A stretch of DNA of 62,786 nucleotides from Alphaproteobacteria bacterium (GTDB lineage Bacteria > Pseudomonadota > Alphaproteobacteria > RF32 > CAG-239): positions 1 to 62,786 of the forward strand of contig SUUJ01000009.1 of NCBI GenBank assembly GCA_015062585.1, given 5' to 3'. Below are positions 35,468 through 43,755 of this stretch, piece by piece; positions within the stretch are counted from its first letter, which is position 1; every line of letters begins with the position of its first letter. The translations under genes were made by a program, and so were the position numbers. The notes under the pieces are model-generated. The model did not search any database, had not been told where the DNA came from, and saw only the letters and a list, made by a program, of their open reading frames with translations.

Positions 35468-35992
35468 ATGATATACTTAAAAAACACATCAAATTTAAAC
35501 ATTGCCTATTGGTTTTACAACAAGGCAAAAAGCTCAAAAATAAATCTCAGCGAACAAAAATTGCAATATTTATTATTTTTGGCTCAAATGCACTATTCTG
35601 CCAAATATACCAAATTGCTGATGCCTTCGCTTTTTGTATATTCTCAATCAGGCATCTATGATCCCTCTATCAGAACGATTATGAAATATGGTTTTCCGCT
35701 AATGAGTGATCCTCTGTTCAGTGCCGATGTTTCATCTTTTCTCAATTTGATATGGCAAAAATACTCTTCCTTAAATGATGTTAATTTGCGAGAATTTGTT
35801 TATTCGTTAAAATGCCTCAAACAATATTCCGACAGCAATGACGAGATTATCATAAATCCGTTTAATCTTGCCGATTCTTTTGCCGCATCAATAAAAAGCG
35901 AAAACACCACCGCTAAAAAGACTAAAATTATGATTTCGCAAAACGGACCTGTCAAAGTGTCTGCCTGGACACCAAAAAAAATAAAAAAATAA
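35468..35992 (+). CDS. Panacea/DUF4065-like protein
   Basis: 174 residues. The N-terminal part (about 5-70; NIAYWFYNKAKSSKINLSEQKLQYLLFLAQMHYSAKY, then SLFVYSQSGIYDPSI) follows the SocA/Panacea layout of a helix, L-x-K-L-Q-x-L-L, an aromatic helix and a G-P/I-Y segment. Such domains are antitoxin or adaptor modules, usually beside a toxin gene; none is seen here. ATG chosen because GGA lies 8 nt upstream; a TTG four codons earlier is in frame. The basic C-terminal tail ends TPKKIKK. Confidence 0.55.
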   Translation: MIYLKNTSNLNIAYWFYNKAKSSKINLSEQKLQYLLFLAQMHYSAKYTKLLMPSLFVYSQSGIYDPSIRTIMKYGFPLMSDPLFSADVSSFLNLIWQKYSSLNDVNLREFVYSLKCLKQYSDSNDEIIINPFNLADSFAASIKSENTTAKKTKIMISQNGPVKVSAWTPKKIKK

Positions 35993-36016
35993 TCTTACAT
36001 AGGAGAATAAGAATAA

Positions 36017-36910
36017 ATGCGTAAATTATCCTCTACCATATTAGCCACATTGTTACTGTTTGCCTGCTCTCAAGAAACCGTACAAAGACCTACGACACCT
36101 TTGTTTGTTGACACTTCATCCAGCGGTGAGGTTCGTTTTAATGTCGAAGTAGCCAAAACACCTCTTGAGTTACAACAAGGCCTTATGCACCGAACCGAAA
36201 TGGCCAGCAACAACGGTATGATTTTTGTTTTTGACCCTGTTCGACCGGTTCAAATGTGGATGAAAAACACCAAACTGTCATTAGATATGCTTTTTGTGGC
36301 AGCAAACGGTAAAATCGTGATGATAAAAGAAAAAGCAACTCCGATGTCTGAAACCAGAATTACTTGCAAAGAACCTGTTCGCGCCGTAGTAGAGCTCAAC
36401 GCCGGACAAGTCAAAAGACATAATATAAAAGTCGGAGATACCGTAAGACATTCTGTTTTTGATCCGTATACTACCACCTCAGACAGACCAATGCCTAAAG
36501 CAATCGGCAATCCTAACGGCCCGGTAATTCCTAAAGGACCGAATGCTATCGGCGGACCAAGACCTATCGGCAATCCTAACGGACCGGTTATTCCTAAAGG
36601 GCCGAATGCTATCGGCGGACCAAGACCTATCGGCAATCCTAACGGCCCGGTTATTCCTAAAGGACCGAATGCTATCGGCGGACCAAGACCTATCGGCGAT
36701 CCTAACGGCCCGGTTATTCCCAAAGGACCGAATGCAGTTGGCGGACCAAGACCAATCGGCAATCCTGACGGCCCGGTTATTCCTAAAGGACCAAATGCTA
36801 TCGGCGGACCAAAACCTTTCGGCGATCCTAACGGCCCGGTAATTCCCAAAGGACCGAACGCTGTTGCGCCGCAACCTCAACCGATAGTTCCGGTTGTCCC
36901 ACCAATGTAA
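36017..36910 (+). CDS. DUF192 lipoprotein with C-terminal Pro/Gly 21-residue repeats
   Basis: Lipobox LLFAC gives a lipid-anchored N-terminus. The DUF192 domain covers about 35-145 (VEVAKTPLELQQGLMHRTEMASNNGMIFVFDPV, WMKNTKLSLDMLFVAANGKIV). Residues 163 to about 284 are five full and one partial copy of a 21-residue unit, consensus IGNPNGPVIPKGPNAIGGPRP, an extended, flexible, collagen-like tail. DUF192 proteins normally end after the domain, so the repeat is an addition. SD AGGAG lies upstream. Confidence 0.85.
   Translation: MRKLSSTILATLLLFACSQETVQRPTTPLFVDTSSSGEVRFNVEVAKTPLELQQGLMHRTEMASNNGMIFVFDPVRPVQMWMKNTKLSLDMLFVAANGKIVMIKEKATPMSETRITCKEPVRAVVELNAGQVKRHNIKVGDTVRHSVFDPYTTTSDRPMPKAIGNPNGPVIPKGPNAIGGPRPIGNPNGPVIPKGPNAIGGPRPIGNPNGPVIPKGPNAIGGPRPIGDPNGPVIPKGPNAVGGPRPIGNPDGPVIPKGPNAIGGPKPFGDPNGPVIPKGPNAVAPQPQPIVPVVPPM
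36503..36868 (+). repeat. 63-bp coding tandem repeat (about 5.8 copies)
   Basis: In-frame 63-bp units encoding the 21-residue Pro/Gly repeat. Copies 1-3 are nearly identical at DNA level; copies 4-6 carry substitutions (N/D, I/V, R/K, I/F), so array growth looks recent on the left. Confidence 0.95.
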
Positions 36911-36914
36911 AATT

Positions 36915-36953
36915 AAAAAAAAAGCCCTCGATAAAATTCGAGGGCTTTTTTTT
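36915..36953. terminator. Terminator after the DUF192 gene
   Basis: Stem AGCCCTCGA/TCGAGGGCT with A- and T-runs of eight on either side. Confidence 0.9.
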
Positions 36954-36977
36954 AGCTTTATACAACCATTTATCCCT

Positions 36978-37104
36978 AAAAAACTCGGATAAAAGAATTT
37001 ATAGAGTTAATTTCAAGGCGAGAAAAATTTTAGTGTAGATAAACCTACATGAATTTTTCTCGCCCGCAGAAAATGGCTCTAGAAAACTTTTATACGAGTT
37101 TTTT
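36978..37104. repeat. 127-bp imperfect inverted repeat downstream of ackA
   Basis: Arms start AAAAAACTCG and end CGAGTTTTTT. The inner part GGCGAGAAAAATT is exactly mirrored as AATTTTTCTCGCC around a TGTAG...CTACA hairpin; the outer arms match imperfectly (ATAAAAG/CTTTTAT, TAGAG/CTCTA). It ends 1 nt before the ackA stop. It could end ackA messages or be a MITE-like element; its sequence differs from the inverted repeat beside aas. Confidence 0.85.
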
Positions 37105-37105
37105 C

Positions 37106-38287
37106 CTATTTTGTAAGATTAACCGTATCCTGCGCTATCATCAATTCTTCATCTGTCGGGATAACAAAAGCTTTAACCTTAGAATCAGGTGTTGAAATTT
37201 CTTCAACATTTCCTCTGCGGTTGTTAGCTTCTTCATTAACCGAAATTCCCAAATAGCTCAATCTATCCAAAATAAGCTTTCTGATAATCGGTGAATTTTC
37301 TCCGATACCGGCTGTAAATACAATAGCATCAACACCACCGAGTGCTGCAATGTAACTGCCGATAAATTTCACAATGGTATAAACATAAGTTTGCATACCG
37401 GTAACAGCTTTTTCTTCACCTTTCAAATAAGCAGCTTCAACATCACGCATATCGGAAAAACCGGTTAAGCCAAGCATACCGCTTTGTTTGTTCAAAAGGT
37501 TGTTAGCCTCATCAACACTCAAACCCTGCTCTTTCATAATATGAAGCGGAATATAAGGGTCGATATCGCCCGAACGAGTACCCATAATGATACCGGCCAA
37601 AGGAGTAAAGCCCATCGAAGTATCTATACATTTGCCGTCTTTAATAGCTGACAATGAAGCACCGTTACCAAGGTGGCAAACCACAACTTTTTTGCCCTCA
37701 CCCAAAATCTTTGCAACTTCTTGTGCAATATATCTGTGCGAAGTTCCGTGCATACCATAGCGTCTGATCTGATGTTTGGTATATTGTTCCAAAGGAAGTC
37801 CGTAAAGGAAAGCTTCTTTAGGCATTGTTTGATGAAAAGCAGTATCAAACACAGCAACTTGGGGTACATTCGGCAAAGCTTTTTGTACTGCCCTAATACC
37901 CAAAACGCCGGCAGGATTGTGAAGCGGTGCAAGAGATGACAAATCTTCAACTGTTTTAACAACATTCTCATCAATTACCACCGAATTGGCATAAACTTCG
38001 CCACCATGAACAATACGGTGTCCGACAGCAGTGATTTCGTTCAAATCAGCCAATGCGCCATTCAATAACAAATTGAACACTTCTTGCAAAGCTTCATTAT
38101 GTGTCGGCAGCGGATTAACCACTTCTTTTTTACTGCCATCGGCATATTTAATGCTGACTTTAGAACCGTCAATACCGATTCTTTCGGCCAAACCTTTTGC
38201 CACAACTTCATACTTATCGCCCTCAACATTGAATAATTGATATTTCAATGAAGAAGAGCCGGAGTTTAATACTAAGATTTTTTTCAT
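37106..38287 (-). CDS. ackA: Acetate kinase
   Basis: Converts acetyl phosphate plus ADP to acetate plus ATP, the last step of the Pta-AckA route. 393 residues; N-terminal ILVLNSGSSSLKYQLF, VGHRIVHGGE, FDTAFHQTMP with the catalytic Asp, HLGNGASLSAIKDGKCIDTSMGFTPLAGIIMGTRSGDID and FTAGIGENSP are all present. It follows pta by 32 nt, so pta-ackA form an operon for fermentative energy gain. Confidence 0.97.
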   Translation of the reverse strand: MKKILVLNSGSSSLKYQLFNVEGDKYEVVAKGLAERIGIDGSKVSIKYADGSKKEVVNPLPTHNEALQEVFNLLLNGALADLNEITAVGHRIVHGGEVYANSVVIDENVVKTVEDLSSLAPLHNPAGVLGIRAVQKALPNVPQVAVFDTAFHQTMPKEAFLYGLPLEQYTKHQIRRYGMHGTSHRYIAQEVAKILGEGKKVVVCHLGNGASLSAIKDGKCIDTSMGFTPLAGIIMGTRSGDIDPYIPLHIMKEQGLSVDEANNLLNKQSGMLGLTGFSDMRDVEAAYLKGEEKAVTGMQTYVYTIVKFIGSYIAALGGVDAIVFTAGIGENSPIIRKLILDRLSYLGISVNEEANNRRGNVEEISTPDSKVKAFVIPTDEELMIAQDTVNLTK

Positions 38288-38319
38288 ATCAGTCTATCCT
38301 TTAGTTAAATCAAAAAAAC

Positions 38320-39312
38320 TTACATAGCTTGTACAGCTGTCAAAGCAACCGTAAAGACAATATCATCAGCACTGCAACCGCGAGAGAGATCGTTAATCGG
38401 AGCTTTCAAGCCTTGCAAAACCGGACCGAAAGCATCATAACCGCCCAAGCGTTGAACCAATTTATAGCATATATTACCTGCGTTCAAATCCGGAAAGATA
38501 AGAACCTTAGCTTGTCCTTTAATCGGGCTTTGCGGAGCTTTCATAGAAGCAACTTTTTCTACCAAAGCGGCATCACCTTGCAGTTCGCCGTCAATAATTG
38601 CATTAAGATGCTTAAACTCCCCTTCGGCCATTGCTTTTGCCAACTTGGTAGCATTTTGAACCTTGTCAACCAAATCACTCTTTGCCGAACCATATGTCGA
38701 ATAAGACAACAACGCAACTTTCGGATCAATACCGAATTTAACGGCTGTCTCAGCAGCTTGAATAGCAATATTTGCCAATTCTTGCTCATTTGGATTTGGC
38801 ACCAATCCGCAATCAGAAAAGATAAAAGTTTTATCTTCCTTATTCATAAAGAAGAAAGATGAAACCCCCATATCCTTGCGTGATGATTTAATAATTTGCA
38901 AAGCCGGGCGAACTGTATCGGCTGTTGAATTAACTGCACCCGAAACCATACCGTCGGCATCACCGGATTTCATCATCAAAGTTCCGAAATAATTGGCTTT
39001 TTTAGCTGTTTCCAAAGCAGCTTCCGGAGTAACTCCTTTTTCTTTTCTCAATTCATAAAATAAATCGGCATATTTTTGCAATTTGTCAGATGTTTCCGGA
39101 TTGATAACTTCGATATCATCAGATGAAATAGCTTTTGCTTGCATTTTGCTTCTAATAATATCAACATTGCCAAGCAAAATCACTTTAGCGATTTTTTCTT
39201 TTACCACCACACCGGCAGCATCAATAACTCTGTCATCTTCACCTTCCGGCAAAACTATTGTCTTAAAACCTGTCTTGGCTTTTTCAATCATATCATCAAC
39301 AAATTTACTCAT
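38320..39312 (-). CDS. pta: Phosphate acetyltransferase (short form)
   Basis: Converts acetyl-CoA and phosphate to acetyl phosphate. 330 residues correspond to the catalytic PTA_PTB domain only, without the N-terminal DRTGG and P-loop domains of long Pta. Motifs: VLPEGEDDRVIDAA, DGMVSGAVNSTADTVRPALQII, ALLSYSTYGSAKSDLVDKVQNAT, FPDLNAGNICYKLVQRLGG. First gene of pta-ackA. Confidence 0.96.
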   Translation of the reverse strand: MSKFVDDMIEKAKTGFKTIVLPEGEDDRVIDAAGVVVKEKIAKVILLGNVDIIRSKMQAKAISSDDIEVINPETSDKLQKYADLFYELRKEKGVTPEAALETAKKANYFGTLMMKSGDADGMVSGAVNSTADTVRPALQIIKSSRKDMGVSSFFFMNKEDKTFIFSDCGLVPNPNEQELANIAIQAAETAVKFGIDPKVALLSYSTYGSAKSDLVDKVQNATKLAKAMAEGEFKHLNAIIDGELQGDAALVEKVASMKAPQSPIKGQAKVLIFPDLNAGNICYKLVQRLGGYDAFGPVLQGLKAPINDLSRGCSADDIVFTVALTAVQAM

Positions 39313-39355
39313 AAAATAACCTTTCTACCAAATGTTAAAAAAATAAATTAGCTAT

Positions 39356-39384
39356 AATAAACAACTTTATTATACAAAAGTCAA
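39356..39384 (-). promoter_or_regulatory. Putative pta-ackA promoter
   Basis: On the minus strand TTGACT, 17 nt, TTTATT (or a shifted TATTAT). The -35 box is good and the -10 box weak; about 44 nt before the pta ATG. Confidence 0.4.
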
Positions 39385-39461
39385 AATATCTTTTGCTTAT
39401 TTATACAAAGTATTATATCTTATATAAAATTTTTGTTTTTAATCAAATGGAGTTTTGTTTT

Positions 39462-39875
39462 ATGGAACGCACATTATCAATAATTAAACCTGACGCAACG
39501 ACCAGAAATATAACAGGAAAAATCAATGCAATGATTGAAGAAGCAGGCTTAAAAATCGTTGCTCAGAGAATGATTCATATGTCAAAAAATCAAGCCGAAG
39601 AATTTTACGCAGAACACAAAGGCAAACCATTTTTTGAAAATCTGGTAAAATTTATGACTTCTGCTCCCGTTGTTGTACAAGTTCTTGAAGGCGAAAATGC
39701 AATAGCTGACTATCGTAAAATAATGGGCGCAACCAACCCTGATGTTGCCGAAGAAGGAACAATAAGAAAAACTTTTGCCTTATCGATTGACAAAAATTCG
39801 GTTCATGGTTCCGATTCTATTGCTGCTGCACAAAGAGAAATCAGCTTTTTCTTCTCTCAAGTGGATATTTTTTAA
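39462..39875 (+). CDS. ndk: Nucleoside diphosphate kinase
   Basis: Transfers the gamma phosphate between nucleoside tri- and diphosphates through a phosphohistidine. 137 residues from [20 protein letters not shown] lies 9 nt upstream, so upstream ATGs in the same frame are not used. The active-site His is in NSVHGSDS (about 115), with [12 protein letters not shown] before it. Divergent from pta. Confidence 0.97.
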   Translation: MERTLSIIKPDATTRNITGKINAMIEEAGLKIVAQRMIHMSKNQAEEFYAEHKGKPFFENLVKFMTSAPVVVQVLEGENAIADYRKIMGATNPDVAEEGTIRKTFALSIDKNSVHGSDSIAAAQREISFFFSQVDIF

Positions 39876-39897
39876 TTAAAAATCGGAGTACTTCAAA

Positions 39898-40953
39898 TTG
39901 TCTAAAATTTTTGCTTGCATTTTATGTATCGCAGTTCTTCTTACCGGCAATGTAAACGCTGCCGACGATCGTTACAGTGTTGTCATAAAAGTAGATGTAT
40001 CTGACGAAAATGCCTCTATTGCTCGTGAAAAAGCTCTAAATTCGGCAACTCGTGCCGCTGTAAACGCCATTGCCAAAAGAATTTCCACATCTGATGGTGC
40101 CAAAAAAATTGCCAACATGACAGATGCTCAAATTATAAACTTTGTCAAAGAAACATCCGTCATCAACGAAAAAAACTCTGATGTTCGCTACATGGCAGAA
40201 CTCAAAATCGTAGTCAATGACGAACTTTTAAGAGAATATATGAAAGAACGCGAAATTCCCGTAGTTTCGCAAAATGGCGCCACCGTACTGATTATTCCCA
40301 TATTTAGAGAATTTTCAGATGATACACCTATACTTTGGGAAACCGATAATCTTTGGCGTCAGGCCTGGGATAATTCTGCCGACACATCTGCTATCAAATT
40401 TGTATCAATATCTCAAAATCCCATGCACCAATCAATGATTGATGCCAAACAAGCATCTGATTTCGATTATATAGCCATCGAAAATATTGCCTCATCAGCC
40501 AATACTAACAATATATATGTATTAGACGCGTCATACAAAGGTGTTGAAGGCTTGATTATTAGCGCAAAATCTTTTTCCGGTGACAAATTTGAGATTGAAG
40601 TAGAGGGAGCAAAATCCTCTGGTATCGAATTATTCAATCAAGCTGTTCAACAAACAAAATCACAAATTGAACAGCACTTACTGTCCAATGACAATTCGCA
40701 AGAAGAAGAGCAAAACGAAATAACCGTTTTATATCCGTTTCCGGCTCTAAAATATTGGATAACAGCCGAACAAAAAATTAAAAGCATTACCAATATTACC
40801 GAAATGCAAGTCCAAGCCATGACGCCCGGAAAAGCTCAGTTTAAGATTGTCTTTACCGGTAGCCTGAATAATTTGCAAAAATTATTATCTGCTTTGGGCT
40901 ATGAGTTGGAAGACGGCGGTAATCATATGGTTTTAAGTGATATAGGAGAATAA
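39898..40953 (+). CDS. DUF2066 family periplasmic protein
   Basis: Signal peptide to about residue 21 (GNVNAA). The N-terminal 110 residues fit DUF2066 (RYSVVIKVDVSDENASIAREKALNSATRAAVNAIAKRIS). The remainder has an ATVLIIPIFRE strand and a C-terminal domain near 270-350. The start codon is TTG with CGGAG 9 nt upstream; no better start is in frame. perM starts 3 nt after its stop, a pair often seen in alphaproteobacteria. Function unknown. Confidence 0.85.
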   Translation: MSKIFACILCIAVLLTGNVNAADDRYSVVIKVDVSDENASIAREKALNSATRAAVNAIAKRISTSDGAKKIANMTDAQIINFVKETSVINEKNSDVRYMAELKIVVNDELLREYMKEREIPVVSQNGATVLIIPIFREFSDDTPILWETDNLWRQAWDNSADTSAIKFVSISQNPMHQSMIDAKQASDFDYIAIENIASSANTNNIYVLDASYKGVEGLIISAKSFSGDKFEIEVEGAKSSGIELFNQAVQQTKSQIEQHLLSNDNSQEEEQNEITVLYPFPALKYWITAEQKIKSITNITEMQVQAMTPGKAQFKIVFTGSLNNLQKLLSALGYELEDGGNHMVLSDIGE

Positions 40954-40956
40954 TTT

Positions 40957-42015
40957 ATGGCAAAAAGCGAAAACAAAAACTGGATTTTTTGGATTACACT
41001 TTTAGTTATATTTGCTGCTTTGGTATATGTATTGCGTTCGGTGTTATTACCGTTTGTAGTCGGTATAATCATCGGTTATTTACTTGACCCGTTAGCCACT
41101 CGCTTAGAAAAATTAAAGATTAACCGCACTCTTGCCACCTGCTTGGTATTGTTGCTTGTTGCAGTTATATTGATACCTGCATTTATCGCATTAGTAGGCA
41201 TGATTGATGAACAATTAGCTCTATTTATAAGTGCTGTTCCCAAATATATGGAAGCTCTTTCACAAAAAATAGAACCGATTATTGCCAATATTCAAGACAA
41301 TTTTCCAAACTTTAATCAGGAAAAATTCCGCGAATATTTACGCGGTAATATGTCCAACGGCTTAAAACTTATCGGCTCATTACTGCGTAAACTCATTTCC
41401 GGAAGCTATGCCGTGTTTAACATTTTATCTTTGGTATTGATTACTCCGATTGTAACCTTTTATATGTTGCGAGATTGGAACGATTTTACCAAAAAAGTCG
41501 ATAGTTTGCTTCCCAAAGCCTATAAAAAAGAAATTCGTACCCAAGCCAAAGAAATTGATAAAATCATTTCATCATTTATCCGCGGACAATTATCCGTTTG
41601 CGTTCTTTTAGGAACATTTTACGGTGTAGGACTTTCTTTTGTCGGCTTAGATTTGGGATTGTTAGTCGGTTTTATAGCAGGTATAATTTCGTTTATTCCC
41701 TATGTCGGCTCTATCGTCGGCTTTATCACCGCAATGGCAATAGCCTTTGCTCAATTTAACGATTGGGTACCTATTGCTCAAGTCGTCGGAGTTTTTGCCG
41801 TCGGACAATTTTTAGAGGGCAATTTCCTGACACCTAAATTGGTTGGCGATTCAATCGGACTTCATCCGGTATGGGTAATGTTTGCTTTGCTTGCCGGCGG
41901 TGTATTGTTAGGATTTTTAGGTTTGATGATAGCCGTACCTTTGGCCGCCGTAATCGGTGTTTTAGCCCGCTTTGCCATTTCCAAATACAAACAAAGCTCC
42001 CTTTATAAAGGATAA
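40957..42015 (+). CDS. AI-2E family transporter / PerM-type permease
   Basis: 352-residue polytopic inner-membrane protein with about eight helices. Family features: an N-terminal helix pair (about 12-80), a soluble helical region (about 85-150), SFIRGQLSVCVLLGTFYGVGLSFVGLDLGLLVGFIAGIISFIPYVGSIVG and GNFLTPKLVGDSIGLHPVWVMFALLAGG. Substrates of this family vary (AI-2, Na+/H+), so specificity cannot be stated. It is translationally linked to the DUF2066 gene. Confidence 0.9.
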   Translation: MAKSENKNWIFWITLLVIFAALVYVLRSVLLPFVVGIIIGYLLDPLATRLEKLKINRTLATCLVLLLVAVILIPAFIALVGMIDEQLALFISAVPKYMEALSQKIEPIIANIQDNFPNFNQEKFREYLRGNMSNGLKLIGSLLRKLISGSYAVFNILSLVLITPIVTFYMLRDWNDFTKKVDSLLPKAYKKEIRTQAKEIDKIISSFIRGQLSVCVLLGTFYGVGLSFVGLDLGLLVGFIAGIISFIPYVGSIVGFITAMAIAFAQFNDWVPIAQVVGVFAVGQFLEGNFLTPKLVGDSIGLHPVWVMFALLAGGVLLGFLGLMIAVPLAAVIGVLARFAISKYKQSSLYKG

Positions 42016-42019
42016 TAAC

Positions 42020-42059
42020 AAAAAAACCTCCGTTCAAATCAAACGGAGGTTTTTTTTTC
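42020..42059. terminator. Bidirectional terminator (perM / rplI)
   Basis: Stem AAACCTCCGTT/AACGGAGGTTT with A- and T-runs between convergent genes. Confidence 0.9.
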
Positions 42060-42082
42060 AAAATCAAATACTAAAAAACTGA

Positions 42083-42568
42083 TTAGTTATTTTCATAAGC
42101 TTTAGCTTGTTTTTTAGCATCATCTTCTGTTCTGGCAACATTAACCAAAATTGTTTGGCTAACTTCAGGGTGCAAGTTCAATTTAACTTGGTAAACACCC
42201 AAATCTTTGATTGCCTTATCCAAGAATACTTGGCGACGTTCAACTGCAAAACCTGCTTCTTTAACAGCAGCTGCAATATCACGAATGGTAACAGAACCGT
42301 AAAGTTGACCTGTTTCAGCAGCTTGACGAATCAAAACTGTAGAATAGCCCTTCAAAGATTCTGCCAATTTAGAAGCTTCTTCAAACAATTGTTTGTTACG
42401 AGCTTCCAAATCTGCCTTTTGTTTTTCATAAACAGCCAAGTTAGCTTCAGTAGCGCGCAAAGCTTTACCTTGAGGCAACAAATAGTTGCGAGCAAAACCG
42501 TTTTTTACGCTAACTTTTTCGCCCATTTTGCCGAGTTTTTCAACGTGTTCAAGCAAGATAACTTCCAT
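42083..42568 (-). CDS. rplI: 50S ribosomal protein L9
   Basis: Large-subunit protein with an N-terminal RNA-binding domain (MEVILLEHVEKLGKMGEKVSVKNGFARNYLLPQGKALRAT), a long connecting helix and a C-terminal domain. 161 residues from the second ATG, which is about 8 nt from the SD GAGGGAG; the first ATG touches the SD. The end is extended with TEDDAKKQAKAYENN. It follows rpsR in the rpsF-rpsR-rplI operon. Confidence 0.96.
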   Translation of the reverse strand: MEVILLEHVEKLGKMGEKVSVKNGFARNYLLPQGKALRATEANLAVYEKQKADLEARNKQLFEEASKLAESLKGYSTVLIRQAAETGQLYGSVTIRDIAAAVKEAGFAVERRQVFLDKAIKDLGVYQVKLNLHPEVSQTILVNVARTEDDAKKQAKAYENN

Positions 42569-42586
42569 ATTCATTCTCCCTCAAAC

Positions 42587-42814
42587 TTACATTGCAACAT
42601 ACGGCAACAAACCGAGATAGCGAGCTCTTTTAATAGCTTTTGCCAATTCTCTTTGTTTTTTAGCCGAAACTGAAGTGATACGACTTGGGATGATTTTGCC
42701 TTTTTCGGAAATGTAACGAGAAAGCAATTTTACATCTTTGTAGTCGATTCTAAGACCGTCTTCACCGGAAAACGGACAGCTCTTTTTTCTTCTAAAGAAT
42801 ACTTGTTTAGCCAT
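42587..42814 (-). CDS. rpsR: 30S ribosomal protein S18
   Basis: 75-residue small-subunit protein that pairs with S6 ([55 protein letters not shown]). A Cys in KSCPF is a conserved position. It lies between rpsF (11 nt) and rplI. Confidence 0.97.
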   Translation of the reverse strand: MAKQVFFRRKKSCPFSGEDGLRIDYKDVKLLSRYISEKGKIIPSRITSVSAKKQRELAKAIKRARYLGLLPYVAM

Positions 42815-42825
42815 TATCGTTCTCC

Positions 42826-43164
42826 TTATTCTTCAACAGCCGAATCAACACCGTCATTGTTAGAAGAAGCTTCTGTAAATTCTTCAACTCTAACAGTCAT
42901 ATAACGGATGATATCTTCGTTAACACGCATAACACGTTCATATTCTGCAACAGCATTAGCCGGAGCAGCAATATTCAAAAGAACATAATGACCTTTACGG
43001 TTTTTCTTAATGCGATAAGCAAGGTTTTTCAAACCCCAGTTATCAACGCGAACAACTTCACCACCTTGAGCTGAAATAACATTTTTCAATTCGTCAACCA
43101 AAGTGTTAACTTGTGAAGCGCCCAAATCTTGACGTGCAATCAACACGCTTTCATATTTATTCAT
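42826..43164 (-). CDS. rpsF: 30S ribosomal protein S6
   Basis: 112-residue small-subunit protein: [50 protein letters not shown], ...[13 protein letters not shown], with an acidic tail ([13 protein letters not shown]). First gene of rpsF-rpsR-rplI. A hairpin in its leader could be a regulatory site for the S6:S18 complex. Confidence 0.97.
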   Translation of the reverse strand: MNKYESVLIARQDLGASQVNTLVDELKNVISAQGGEVVRVDNWGLKNLAYRIKKNRKGHYVLLNIAAPANAVAEYERVMRVNEDIIRYMTVRVEEFTEASSNNDGVDSAVEE

Positions 43165-43226
43165 ATTAAATTAAACTCCTTATGGATTCTCAACAATTAT
43201 GACCAAAACCGCAGATTTTTTGATAC

Positions 43227-43254
43227 TTTAATCTAAAAAAACCGACAGATTAAA
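43227..43254 (-). promoter_or_regulatory. Hairpin in the rpsF leader
   Basis: On the minus strand TTTAATCT and AGATTAAA form a perfect 8-bp stem with a 12-nt loop GTCGGTTTTTTT, about 63 nt upstream of rpsF. It may be part of an S6:S18 autoregulatory leader, although the diagnostic CCG bulge of known leaders is not clearly present. The rest of the 276-bp gap has a small AAGGAC/GTCCTT stem (near 43312-43326) and nothing else clear. Confidence 0.4.
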
Positions 43255-43440
43255 CCATCTTTCCGCCATTTTGGCCGCCTTTTGTATAGCCGCAGTCATC
43301 ATTAACTGAGGCAAGGACGAAGTCCTTATAACACAAAATCTTTAATTTGCAAGCATTTTTATGCTGTATTTTTAATGAAGATTTAATCTTTTTTTGATAA
43401 ACGATGTACAATATGTTTATTTTAATTTTAGGAAAAAGCG

Positions 43441-43743
43441 ATGTCTTTCACCAAAATAGTAAGTGTGTGCACAACAGTTTTATTCTTTTGCATCATATTT
43501 ATGGGCATATCAAAAGCCTCCGGCGATAATTACATCGGGTTGCAAAATTTGACAACCAGAACTGTTGTTTATTGTTATGACGGCTCCGATCACTCGGCCG
43601 AAGAGTGTGCATCATATTATGAAACACAAGGATTTACAAGATTTCGTGATATACCCTCGCGCTCTGCCAAATACGATTTTTTAACCGTTGACACCTATCC
43701 GACAAGGCGTTGGCGTGATGGAGAACATTTCCCTCGTTGGTAA
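43441..43743 (+). CDS. Small exported protein of unknown function
   Basis: 100 residues with a signal peptide or anchor (about 8-27, ending KASG) and a short mature part rich in Tyr, Asp, Arg and four polar Cys/Ser positions (VVYCYDGSDHSAEECASYY; C-terminal RRWRDGEHFPRW). Two Cys (about 45 and 57) could form a disulfide. No family recognised. It ends 12 nt before comM. Confidence 0.65.
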   Translation: MSFTKIVSVCTTVLFFCIIFMGISKASGDNYIGLQNLTTRTVVYCYDGSDHSAEECASYYETQGFTRFRDIPSRSAKYDFLTVDTYPTRRWRDGEHFPRW

Positions 43744-43755
43744 GGATACTTTGTT

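Noticed and set aside
36250..36849. Long minus-strand frame opposite the DUF192 repeat region
   Set aside because: It arises because 63-bp repeats in G/C-rich codons keep any frame open on both strands; no SD or start context.
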